Positions 22,461 to 31,514 of a stretch of DNA of 64,000 bases are shown one piece after another. The stretch is from Myxococcales bacterium (GTDB taxonomy: Bacteria > Myxococcota > Myxococcia > Myxococcales > Anaeromyxobacteraceae), in NCBI GenBank assembly GCA_021806645.1, contig JAJZQX010000003.1:248001-312000 (forward strand), in the 5' to 3' direction. Positions within the stretch are counted from its first letter, which is position 1. Each line of letters starts with the position of its first letter. Both the position numbers and the translations under genes were made by a program. A model generated the notes under the pieces. It saw nothing but the letters and a program-made list of their open reading frames with translations. It was not told the DNA's origin and searched no databases.

Positions 22461-22540
22461 GTTGTCCCTCACTCCGGTCGCCGACCCCTCATGGCCACGC
22501 GTGGGGCGCGCGACCGGCCCAGCCCCAGGACACCGGGGCA

Positions 22541-22586
22541 TGCGGCAAGAATGCACTGCAACCGGGTTCAGTGGCCTGCGGCAAGA
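22541..22586 (+). repeat. Direct repeat TGCGGCAAGA in the divergent intergenic region
   Basis: TGCGGCAAGA occurs at 22541-22550 and 22577-22586, 36 bases apart, in the 201-base region between the divergent enhancer-binding protein and Cys-rich lipoprotein genes. Nothing else was recognised in this region except a -10-like TATACT at 22648-22653. The repeat might be a regulator site; no consensus is known to me. Confidence 0.3.
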
Positions 22587-22661
22587 GCGCGCGGCATGCG
22601 GGTTCTCCCTTCCCGGCCTGCCTCGCGGTGAACTCACCCGGGTGCGCTATACTTGCGCGCC

Positions 22662-23875
22662 ATGGGCTCCCTCCGATCCGCCCGCCTCACCGTTGCGCTG
22701 GCCGCCGCCATCGCCTCCGCCGCGATCCTCGCTTGCTCCCCGACGAGCAAGCCAATCACCTGCCCACCGGCCAGACCGCCTGCGGCGGCATCTGCTTCGA
22801 CCTGCAGGCCGACCCGCTCTCCTGCGGCACCTGCCTGCACCGGTGCCCGACCGGCGCCACCTGCGTGGCAGGCGCTTGCACCTGCCCGGCCGGCGAGAGC
22901 GTGTGTGGAGCGCCGCCGGGCGCCTGCGTCAACCTGGCGGGCGACCCCACCAACTGCGGCACCTGCGGCGTGACCTGCGGCCTCGGCACCTGCGGAAGCG
23001 GCACCTGCACATGCGACTCGGGCACCACCACCTGCGCCAGCCCGGGGCCGATCTGCGTCAACACCCAGACCGATCCGGCCAACTGCGCCACCTGCCGGTT
23101 CACCTGCCCGACCGGCGCCTCGTGTACGGCCGGGACCTGCCAGTGCCCGGCCGGCGCACCCGACACCTGCGGCACCACCTGCGTCAACACCCAGACCGAC
23201 GAGCGCCACTGCGGCGCCTGCAGCAGTCCGTGCCCCACCGGCGCGACCTGCACGGCCGGGGCCTGCCACTGCCCGGTCGGCGCCCCGGACACCTGCGGCG
23301 GAGCGTGCGTCTCCACCGCCACCGACGAGGCCAACTGCGGTACCTGCGGTAACGTGTGCGCGACCGGAGCCACCTGCGTGGGTGGCGTCTGTGGCTGCCC
23401 GGCCGGTCAGTTCACGTGCGGCGGCGCACCTGGCGTGTGCGCCGATCTCTCCACCGACCGCGCACACTGCGGCACCTGCACCACCGTCTGCACCGCGGCA
23501 CAGGCCTGCACGCAGGGCACCTGCTGCGCGGCGGGCCAGTTCGTCTGCAACTCGGGTGGCGGCAAGTCCTGTTGCGTCGGAACCGCCTGCTGCGCCGACG
23601 GCTGCCAGCCCGCCCACTCCAACGGCCTCGGGCAGACCTATTACGACTGCAGCGCGCTCGGGACCTACAACGTCACGACGGCCAAGGAGGCCGCCGCCGC
23701 CTGGTCGCCGACGGGTACCGACACCGAGCCCTTCTTCGGCGGCGCATCCTGCCTCGCGCGGACCACGGCGTCAGCCTGCGCCACCTGGTGCTACGCAGGC
23801 ACCTACGTCGGACAGGTCAAGCTGAGCGCCTCCGTCGTCTGCTTGAGCCCCGACGGCACGTCCTCCTGGAACTGA
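22662..23875 (+). pseudogene. Cys-rich repeat lipoprotein, broken by a frameshift near its N-terminus
   Basis: ATG 22662 opens a lipoprotein signal peptide (MGSLRSARLTVALAAAIAS, then AAILAC) in one frame, while the Cys-rich body lies one frame over and has no signal of its own. Adding one C to the C-run near 22768-22771 would join them as ...SKPITCPTGQTACGGICF. The body (to 23875) has about six modules of 35-45 residues with a CPTGATC.AG.C.CP and NCGTCG pattern, seen in many myxobacterial surface proteins. The C-terminal 110 residues differ (SNGLGQTYYDCSALGTYNV...), with fewer Cys. Function unknown; predicted cell-surface protein. The break may be real or a sequencing error. Confidence 0.7.
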
Positions 23876-23947
23876 TCCACCGCCGAGCACCTCTCGCCCG
23901 GCCCTTCCTTCAGGGCAACCGGGATCGATTTTTCAGGAGGCAAGGGC

Positions 23948-23976
23948 TCGACTTTGCACGACAAGCAAATTAGATT
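23948..23976 (+). promoter_or_regulatory. Predicted promoter of the cold-shock gene
   Basis: TCGACT (23948-23953) and TAGATT (23971-23976) are separated by exactly 17 bases, in an A/T-richer pocket. The predicted start near 23984 gives a leader of about 70 bases before the cold-shock ORF, compatible with leader-based control, though no cold-box motif was identified. Confidence 0.45.
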
Positions 23977-24054
23977 GCGCCGGTCTCCCACGCCCAGAGT
24001 CGGCAACGGAGTCCGGCGCGGCACGTCGCCGCCCGAACAGAAATGAGTGTCGAG

Positions 24055-24258
24055 ATGGCCACTGGTGCCGTGAAGTGGTTCAATGACGCGAAGGGCTTCG
24101 GTTTCATCACCCAGGACGGCGGTGGCGAAGACGTGTTCTGCCACCACACCGCGATCGTCGCGGACGGTTTCCGCTCCCTCCAGGAGGGCCAGCGGGTCGA
24201 GTTCGAGGTGAAGAAGGGTCCGAAGGGCCTGCAGGCCGCCAACGTCAAGGCGATCTAG
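24055..24258 (+). CDS. Cold-shock domain protein (CspA family)
   Basis: A 67-residue single OB-fold RNA/DNA-binding protein. RNP1 KGFGFI is at residues 13-18. RNP2 is altered to DVFCHHTAI (usually DVFVHFSAI), placing Cys-His-His where Val-His-Phe is normal. ATG 24055 gives the standard [11 protein letters not shown] start; an in-frame ATG at 24043 would add four residues. It likely acts as an RNA chaperone. The gene is followed by a strong terminator hairpin. Confidence 0.95.
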   Translation: MATGAVKWFNDAKGFGFITQDGGGEDVFCHHTAIVADGFRSLQEGQRVEFEVKKGPKGLQAANVKAI

Positions 24259-24283
24259 CTTCGCCTTCGCAGCGACCACGGAG

Positions 24284-24314
24284 GCCCGGCCGCCTGGCCG
24301 GGCTTTCTCTTTTC
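24284..24314 (+). terminator. Intrinsic terminator after the cold-shock gene
   Basis: GCCCGGCC (24284-24291), a GCCT loop and GGCCGGGC (24296-24303) form a perfect 8-bp stem, followed by TTTCTCTTTTC. This is the clearest rho-independent terminator in the window. Confidence 0.85.
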
Positions 24315-24339
24315 CCCACCTGATTCACGGGAGGTCACC

Positions 24340-24528
24340 ATGGCTTTCAACCCCGGGCACCTGAAGCGGCAGAAGGAAGCGAAGCGCGCCGAGAAGCAGC
24401 GTGAGAAGGACGCCCGCCGCGAGGAGCGCAAGAAGGAGAAGTCGGAGCGTCCCGCCGGCACCGAGGGCGACATCGATCCGGACATCGCCGGGATCATCCC
24501 GGGGCCGCAGCCGAAGCCCGAGGAGTAG
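24340..24528 (+). CDS. Small, highly charged protein of unknown function
   Basis: Sixty-two residues, with a central Lys/Arg/Glu-rich helix (KRQKEAKRAEKQREKDARRE) and an acidic, Pro-rich tail (DIDPDIAGIIPGPQPKPEE). No transmembrane segment or Cys. It is preceded by an excellent ribosome site (GGGAGG, 6 bases from the ATG), so it is probably translated. It lies just downstream of the cold-shock gene but beyond its terminator, so expression may depend on read-through or a local promoter. The composition suggests a disordered or coiled nucleic-acid- or ribosome-associated protein; no family assigned. Confidence 0.7.
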   Translation: MAFNPGHLKRQKEAKRAEKQREKDARREERKKEKSERPAGTEGDIDPDIAGIIPGPQPKPEE

Positions 24529-24547
24529 CTTCGCGTCACCACTCCGC

Positions 24548-24575
24548 GCCCGGGCCGCCACGCCGTGGCCCGGGC
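24548..24575. terminator. Bidirectional hairpin between convergent genes
   Basis: GCCCGGGCC (24548-24556) pairs perfectly with GGCCCGGGC (24567-24575) across a 10-base loop, between the small charged protein gene and cysS, which converge. There is no T tract on either side, so it may be a GC-only terminator or a transcript stabiliser. Confidence 0.5.
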
Positions 24576-24589
24576 CGCCGGAGATCGAC

Positions 24590-26038
<1,449 letters not shown>

Positions 26039-26052
26039 CGCGTCGGTTCCGA

Positions 26053-26631
26053 TCAGTCGAACAGGCCCTTGGCCAGCGCCCGCAGGTTGACCGCGAGCAG
26101 GAGGAGCAGCAGCGCCGACCCGGCCACCGAGAGCCAGCGGTCGCCGGGCCGGTCGCCGTCGCGCAGCACCAGCCAGGTGTCTCCCAGCGCCGACCCGCGC
26201 GACCGGATGGCGCTCACCACCGGCGCGTAGTCGGCGCGGGAGCGGGACGGGACCAGCCGCCCCTCGTAGACCGGCGGCCCGCCGCGCCCCGGCCGGTCGA
26301 CCAGCAGGTTGGTGCCGGCCAGGCGCCCGACCGTGCGGGCCTGGCCGGTCCGGTCGACGGTCACCGGCACCGCGTCGGCCAGCTCGCCGCGCACCTGCAC
26401 CAGCCGGTTGTCGCGAGCCCGATCGAAGGCGTAGGTCCCGGGGCCACCGAGGTCGATGGGCGTGCGCGAGGAGAACGCGTACTGCGCGTCGGGTGCCAGC
26501 TCCCAGAGGAGCCAGCCGCAGACGGCCGCGACCAGGAAGGCGAAGACCGGCGACCGGGCCAGCAGCGGGGACTCCCGCCGGGGCGGTGGCGGGGGGAGCA
26601 GGGGCAGCTCGTCGAGCAGCGGCTCGCTCAT
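26053..26631 (-). CDS. Two-TM membrane protein of unknown function
   Basis: A 192-residue protein with a Pro-rich cytoplasmic start (LLDELPLLPPPPPRRESP), one membrane helix at about 26-47 (VFAFLVAAVCGWLLWEL), a periplasmic domain of about 100 residues and a C-terminal helix (WLSVAGSALLLLLLAVNLRAL). The loop (VQVRGELADAVPVTVDRTG..., GDTWLVLRDGDRPG) is beta-rich and could be an OB-like fold. The start ATG overlaps the ispDF stop (ATGA), so the two are translationally coupled. No family was recognised. Confidence 0.75.
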   Translation of the reverse strand: MSEPLLDELPLLPPPPPRRESPLLARSPVFAFLVAAVCGWLLWELAPDAQYAFSSRTPIDLGGPGTYAFDRARDNRLVQVRGELADAVPVTVDRTGQARTVGRLAGTNLLVDRPGRGGPPVYEGRLVPSRSRADYAPVVSAIRSRGSALGDTWLVLRDGDRPGDRWLSVAGSALLLLLLAVNLRALAKGLFD

Positions 26632-27788
26632 GGCGCCCTCCGGATCAGCAGCGCCACCGCGTGGGCGGCGATCCCCTCGCCGCGGCCGACGAACCCCATC
26701 CCCTCCCCGGTGGTCGCCTTGACGTTGACCTGGGAGGGCGAGACGCCGAGGGCCTCCGCCAGCCTCGACCGCATCTCGGCGGCGCGCGGCGCGATCCTGG
26801 GCCGCCTGGCCGCCAGCGTGACGTCGGCATTGCCGACCCGCCAGCCGGCCTCCGCCGCCCTGGCCGCGATCTCGCGGAGCAGCCGGAGCGACGAGACCCC
26901 CTTCCACCGCGGGTCGGTGTCGGGGAAGTGGCGGCCCAGGTCTCCCAGCCCAGCGGCGCCCAGGATGGCGTCGCCGATGGCGTGGGCGCAGACGTCGGCG
27001 TCGGAGTGGCCCAGCAGCCCGTCCCCCTCGAACTCGACGCCACCGAGGATCAGCTTCCGCCCCGGCTCGAACCGGTGGCAGTCGTAGGCGACGCCGCTGG
27101 CCACCGGCGCCTCGGTGAGCGCCCGCGCCCGCGCCACGTCCTCCGGCGAGGTGATCTTGAAGTTGCCCGGCTCGCCCGGCACCAGCGTCACCGGCGCGCC
27201 CAGCCGCTCCACCAGCGCGCACTCGTCGGTGACGGTCGAGGCCCCGGCCCCGGCCTCCCGGTAAGCGCGCAGCAGCAGGTCGCGGCGGAAGCCCTGCGGC
27301 GTCTGGGCCAGCCAGAGTTCGCGTCGATCGAGGGTGGCGGCCACGCGCGGCGGCTCGCCCGCGCCGGCCCGCTTCACCGTGTCGGTGACCTGGACGGCCG
27401 CCAGCGCCGCGCCGTCGCGTGCCGCCGCCTCGCCGACCAGGGCCACCAGCGCCGGAGTCGCGAAGGGCCGGGCCGCGTCGTGGACCAGCACCACGCCGCA
27501 CCCGGAGAGCGCCTCGAGCCCGTTGCGGACCGAGTCGGCCCGCGCCGGGCCACCTGCCACCGCGCGCCCCGGCTTGCCGAGGCCGGCCAGCGCCTCGGTG
27601 GCCCGTGGCTCGTCGCCGGCGGGGACCACCAGCACCAGTTCGTCGACCAGCGGGCAGTCGGCCAGCAGCCGGGCCGAGCGGCGCAGCACCGTCTCGCCAC
27701 CAAGCTCGAGCCACTGCTTGGCCAGCCCGGCCCGTTGCCCGGAGCCGCCGGCCGCCACGATCGCACCCACCCGCTCGCCGAGGATCAT
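26628..27788 (-). CDS. ispDF: Bifunctional IspD/IspF (MEP-pathway enzyme)
   Basis: A 386-residue fusion of two isoprenoid-pathway enzymes. Residues 1-225 are IspD (MEP cytidylyltransferase), with AIVAAGGSGQRAGLAKQW binding CTP and VLVHDAARPF. Residues 228-386 are IspF (MECDP synthase), with the metal-ligand blocks YDCHRF and LLGHSDADVCAHAIGDAILG, then GDLGRHFPDTDPRWKG. The intermediate enzyme IspE is not in the window. Fused IspDF is known from alpha- and epsilonproteobacteria and other groups. ATG 27788 gives the standard start. The 186 bases from 27789 to cdnL hold nothing recognisable. Confidence 0.96.
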   Translation of the reverse strand: MILGERVGAIVAAGGSGQRAGLAKQWLELGGETVLRRSARLLADCPLVDELVLVVPAGDEPRATEALAGLGKPGRAVAGGPARADSVRNGLEALSGCGVVLVHDAARPFATPALVALVGEAAARDGAALAAVQVTDTVKRAGAGEPPRVAATLDRRELWLAQTPQGFRRDLLLRAYREAGAGASTVTDECALVERLGAPVTLVPGEPGNFKITSPEDVARARALTEAPVASGVAYDCHRFEPGRKLILGGVEFEGDGLLGHSDADVCAHAIGDAILGAAGLGDLGRHFPDTDPRWKGVSSLRLLREIAARAAEAGWRVGNADVTLAARRPRIAPRAAEMRSRLAEALGVSPSQVNVKATTGEGMGFVGRGEGIAAHAVALLIRRAP

Positions 27789-27974
27789 CCCAGGGCCTCC
27801 GCCGGCCGGTCCGAGGCCCGGCCGTCGCTGGCATCTTCGCTGCAATCCTGACCCGCCATGACCAGCGCCGCCGGCATTCCGGGCCTCTTCCTGTCGAAAC
27901 GCGACCGCCGCGCGGACCTGCGTCCGTGCGGCGGCCACGACCATACCGCCCCGGCGCGCGGCCAGGGCGGCGGA

Positions 27975-28490
27975 TCAACAGTTGAAGATCTTCTTCAGGT
28001 CCGACTCGACGTCCTGCTCGTCGCAGTCCTTGGCGATGGCCAGCTCCTTGATGAGGAGCGACCGGGCCGTGTCGAGCATCTTCCGCTCGCCGAAGGAGAG
28101 GTCCTTGTCGGACCGGAGCAGGTAGAGATCGCGCAGCACCTCGGCGATCTCGAAGACCGAGCCGGTCTTGATCTTGTCCATGTACTCGCGGTAGCGGCGG
28201 TTCCAGGTCGTCGAGTCTACCGAGACCTCCTTCTCCCGGAGGATGGAGTAGACCTTCTTGACGTCCTTCTCGCCGATGATCTCGCGAAGGCCGACCGAGT
28301 TGACCTTGTTCATCGGGATCATGATCTTCATCCCGTTCTCGAGGATCCGGAGCACGTAGAAGGACTGCCGCTGGCCGGCGACCTCCTTGTGCTCGATCCC
28401 GAGGACCTCACCGACCCCCTGTCCGGGGTAGACGGCCATGTCCCCGACCTTGAAGCTCGGGGAGATGCTTGCAGACTGTGTTCCGGGCAT
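27975..28490 (-). CDS. cdnL: CarD-family transcription regulator (CdnL type)
   Basis: A 171-residue RNA-polymerase-binding protein. The N-terminal Tudor-like RID domain (FKVGDMAVYPGQGVGEVLGI..., YVLRILENGMKIMIPM) contacts the polymerase beta subunit; the C-terminal helical domain (WNRRYREYMDKI, DLYLLRSDKDLSFGERKML) contacts promoter DNA. It matches CdnL, which in Myxococcus is essential and stabilises open complexes at rRNA and other promoters, rather than the larger CarD, which has an AT-hook tail. ATG 28490 follows GGAGG. A sigma-70-type promoter is visible upstream. Confidence 0.95.
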   Translation of the reverse strand: MPGTQSASISPSFKVGDMAVYPGQGVGEVLGIEHKEVAGQRQSFYVLRILENGMKIMIPMNKVNSVGLREIIGEKDVKKVYSILREKEVSVDSTTWNRRYREYMDKIKTGSVFEIAEVLRDLYLLRSDKDLSFGERKMLDTARSLLIKELAIAKDCDEQDVESDLKKIFNC

Positions 28491-28562
28491 TCAGACCTCC
28501 GCTCGCCATGCGTTCCCGGCCCACTTGCGTCAATTGGGCCGAGGCGGGAGCTTAGTCGAAGC

Positions 28563-28591
28563 GAGATACCACACCTTTCCAGGAAAAGCAA
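28563..28591 (-). promoter_or_regulatory. Predicted promoter of cdnL
   Basis: On the minus strand TTGCTT (28591-28586) and TATCTC (28568-28563) are separated by 17 bases. The predicted start near 28556 leaves a 65-base leader. It lies in the 161-base divergent region shared with comEC, which is A/T-richer than its surroundings. Confidence 0.45.
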
Positions 28592-28651
28592 TATCGCTTG
28601 TGATTTCGGCCATGTGCCGGATGGGGGGCGAGAACTGGGGCTTTCGAGCCC

Positions 28652-30973
28652 ATGAGGTTGCGCGCCCCCCTCGTCCCGCTTGGGGTTGGCTTCCTGCTCG
28701 GAGCCACCGCTGGGCTGGCCGATTGGCCAAGCCCTCCGCCCCTCCCGGGGCTGCTCCTGCTCGCCGCCTCCCCCCCGCTGGCACCCGTAGCCTTCGCCAC
28801 GGCCGGCTGGCTGGCGACCGAGGCGGCCCGAGCAGCCCAGGAGGGGGTGCCAGGGGCGCCCGTGCAGGTCGAAGGGACCATCCGGTCGGTCCCATCGCCG
28901 ATGAGGGAGCGGCTCCGCTACACCCTGGTCGAGCCGAGCGGCCGGCGGCTGGAGCTGGTGACGCCACCCGCCGACTGGCCGCTGGCGATGGGCGACCGGG
29001 TCCGGCTCCTCGTCAGGCTCCGCCGGCCACCCGGCCCACGAAACCCGGGCGCCAGCGACCAGCGCGCCCGGCTCGCGGCGGTCGGGATCTCGCTGCTCGG
29101 CGATGGGTTGCTCCCACCGGTCCGCGTCGCCGCTCCGAGCCCGCTGGCCTGGCTGGAGCGTGGGCGCCAGCGATTCGCCGAGGCCGCCGACCGGCTGCCG
29201 GCCCGGGAGGCCTCCGTCATCCGGGCCATCGGCACCGGCGACCGTGGGGCCCTCGACGCGGCCACCAACGAGTCGTTCGTCCGGAGCGGCCTGGCCCACG
29301 TGCTGGCGGTCTCGGGGCTCCACCTGATCGTGGTGGCGGCGGGCCTCGAGCGGGTGCTGCGCTGGCTCCTGCTCCGCGCCGACCGGCTGTCCGGACGGCT
29401 CGAACCGCGCCGGACCGCCGCGGCCCTCGCCATCCCGGCCACGCTGCTCTACGCCGTGGCCACCGGAGCCGGCTTCTCCGTCATCCGCGCGGCCGTCGCC
29501 GCCGGGGCCGTCTTCGCTGGAACCGTCCTCGACCGGGAGGGCTCGCCCGCCAACGCCCTGGGGCTGGCCGCGCTGGTCTGCCTCGGCGCCGAGCCGGGCG
29601 CCCTGCTCGACCCCTCGCTCCAGCTCTCGCTCGCCTCGGTCGCCGGGCTGGTGTCGCTGGCCGGCCCCCTGCGCGGCGCGCTGCCGCTGGTACCACCGGC
29701 CGCGGGGACCTGGCGCGCGCGGCTGCTCGAACCGCTCCTCTCCGGCCTCTGCGCCACCGTGGCCGCCAGCCTCGCCACCGCGCCGATCCTCGCGCTCCAG
29801 TTCCGCCGGCTCCCGGCCCTGGGCCTCCTCGCCAACCTGGCCGGGATCCCCATCGGCACCGCGCTCACCGGCACCACCGCGCTGGCCGCCGTGGTCGCCG
29901 CCGCCTCGCCGTGGGCCGCGCAGCCGCTCCTCTGGCTGAGCTGGCCGCTGGCCCGCGCGCTGCTGTTGGTCTCCGACCTCGCGGCGGCGCCACGCTTCGC
30001 CGTGCTCGGCGTCGCCTCTCCCGGTCCCTTCCTCTGCCTGCTGGCCTGCGGCCTCATCCTGCTGGCGCCCCAGTTCACCGGGCGGGCGCGCTGGCTGGCG
30101 GTGGCCGGCTTCGTCGCCTGCCTCGCGCTCCCCGGACCGGTGCGCGCGGCGGCCGCCGCCTCGCGTGGTCAACTGGAGTGGATCGTGATCTCGGTGGGCC
30201 AGGGGGACTCGTCGCTGCTGCGGCTACCCGACGGCTCGGCCGTGCTGATCGACGGAGGCGGGACGTTCACGGGCGGGCCCGACCCCGGTGCCCGCGACAT
30301 CGTGCCGCTGCTGCGGGATCTCGGCGTGACGCGGCTGGCGGCGGTGGTGGTCTCGCACCCGCACCCCGACCACGTACTCGGACTGGCCAGCGTGGCGGCG
30401 GCGGTGCCGGTGGAGCGGCTGCTCACCGGCGAGGCGGAGATCCCGGAACCGGCCCAGGTGGCGCTGGCCGCCCTTCCCGCGCCCCGGCGGCTCCGGCCGG
30501 GCGAGGCGTGGGAGCGGGCCGGTGTCCGCTTCGAGGCGGTGGGCGGCCCGCTGGGCGACATGGTGGAGAACGACGCCTCCCTGGTGCTACGGGTCAGCTT
30601 CGGGAGCACCGCCCTGCTCTTCACCGGCGACGTCGAGGCGGCCGGCGAGGCGGCCGCCCTGGCCGGCGGGAGGAACCTGTCCGCCGACGCCGTGAAGGTG
30701 CCCCACCACGGAAGCCGCACCAGCTCCTCCGCCCGGTTCACGGCGGCGGTCCGTCCGCGCTGGGCGGCGGTGAGCGTGGGCGTCGGAAACCGGTTCGGCT
30801 TCCCGCACGCCGACGCGCTGGAGCGCTGGGAGGCGGTCGGCGCCAGCGTGGTCCGGACCGAGGAGGGGGCGCTCCGTTTCCTCTCCGACGGCGCGGCGGT
30901 GCGCCGGGTGGCCGCCGGGACGGTGCTCGACCCCGTGGCGACCTGGCGCGAAGGGCATGGAGGGGCGCGATGA
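28652..30973 (+). CDS. comEC: ComEC/Rec2-family DNA-uptake channel protein
   Basis: A 773-residue integral membrane protein for import of single-stranded DNA in natural transformation. N-terminal helices and an OB-like domain (VQVEGTIRSVPSPMRERLRY) are followed by the competence membrane domain (HVLAVSGLHLIVVAAGLERV and about eight helices to residue 510). The C-terminal metallo-beta-lactamase domain has ISVGQGDSSLLRLPDG, VVVSHPHPDHVLGL (metal site HPHPDH) and VKVPHHGSRTSS. All three domains appear intact. The other competence genes are not in the window. The gene overlaps the FHA gene downstream (ATGA). Confidence 0.92.
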   Translation: MRLRAPLVPLGVGFLLGATAGLADWPSPPPLPGLLLLAASPPLAPVAFATAGWLATEAARAAQEGVPGAPVQVEGTIRSVPSPMRERLRYTLVEPSGRRLELVTPPADWPLAMGDRVRLLVRLRRPPGPRNPGASDQRARLAAVGISLLGDGLLPPVRVAAPSPLAWLERGRQRFAEAADRLPAREASVIRAIGTGDRGALDAATNESFVRSGLAHVLAVSGLHLIVVAAGLERVLRWLLLRADRLSGRLEPRRTAAALAIPATLLYAVATGAGFSVIRAAVAAGAVFAGTVLDREGSPANALGLAALVCLGAEPGALLDPSLQLSLASVAGLVSLAGPLRGALPLVPPAAGTWRARLLEPLLSGLCATVAASLATAPILALQFRRLPALGLLANLAGIPIGTALTGTTALAAVVAAASPWAAQPLLWLSWPLARALLLVSDLAAAPRFAVLGVASPGPFLCLLACGLILLAPQFTGRARWLAVAGFVACLALPGPVRAAAAASRGQLEWIVISVGQGDSSLLRLPDGSAVLIDGGGTFTGGPDPGARDIVPLLRDLGVTRLAAVVVSHPHPDHVLGLASVAAAVPVERLLTGEAEIPEPAQVALAALPAPRRLRPGEAWERAGVRFEAVGGPLGDMVENDASLVLRVSFGSTALLFTGDVEAAGEAAALAGGRNLSADAVKVPHHGSRTSSSARFTAAVRPRWAAVSVGVGNRFGFPHADALERWEAVGASVVRTEEGALRFLSDGAAVRRVAAGTVLDPVATWREGHGGAR

Positions 30974-31503
30974 CGGGCGACCTGACCACGGCCGGGGAAG
31001 GCCCGCCGGGGATCGGACCGGGGGCCGGCGCGACCCGCCTCGACGCCGGGGCCTTGCTCCGTCGCGCCGCCGCCGGCGGGGCGGACCAGGCCGGGCCACA
31101 CCTCCTGGTCCGTGAGCCGCGCGGGGGTGAGCGGGTGGTGGCGCTGACCGGGGACTGCACGGTCGGGCGCGGGCGCCGGGCGGCGCTGCGGCTGGCCGAC
31201 CCGAGCGCCTCGCGCATCCACCTGCGGCTCCAGCTCGACGAGGCGGGCGCGTCGGTCGAGGACCTGGGGTCGCGCAACGGCCTGCGGGTAAATGGGGGGC
31301 GTGCGCGCGGCCGCCGCTGGCTGCGGAGCGGCGACGAGCTGGAGGTCGGCGAGACCCTCCTGCGCTACGTGGACCCGCTGGAGCCGGCCGGGGCCGCACC
31401 GGAACCGCCGGTGACGAGGCGTCGCCCGCCACCGCCCGCGGCGTTGCTGGCGGTGGCGTCGGGCCTGCTCGCCGCGGCCTCCGTGGCGCTGGTGCTGAGT
31501 TGA
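30970..31503 (+). CDS. FHA-domain membrane-anchored protein
   Basis: A 177-residue protein. A forkhead-associated phosphothreonine-binding domain spans about residues 45-135: GDCTVGRGRRAALRLAD, then SASRIHLRLQL and VEDLGSRNGLRVNG, with the conserved GR, S..H and NG residues. A Pro/Arg linker leads to a single C-terminal membrane helix (AALLAVASGLLAAASVALVLS), so the FHA domain faces the cytoplasm. The ATG overlaps the comEC stop. It probably reads a Ser/Thr-kinase signal; no kinase gene is in the window. Confidence 0.85.
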   Translation: MTGDLTTAGEGPPGIGPGAGATRLDAGALLRRAAAGGADQAGPHLLVREPRGGERVVALTGDCTVGRGRRAALRLADPSASRIHLRLQLDEAGASVEDLGSRNGLRVNGGRARGRRWLRSGDELEVGETLLRYVDPLEPAGAAPEPPVTRRRPPPPAALLAVASGLLAAASVALVLS

Positions 31504-31514
31504 GCGAAGCAGCG

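Noticed and set aside
22436-22661. Start of the Cys-rich protein upstream at 22436 in the frame of the body.
   Set aside because: The upstream part of this frame is Arg/Pro-rich with no signal peptide. The lipoprotein signal in the neighbouring frame fits far better.
28438-30969. ORF of 1021 codons extending the FHA protein upstream through the comEC region.
   Set aside because: It is in antiphase to comEC, which has all its domains. The FHA protein starts at ATG 30970 with the ATGA overlap.
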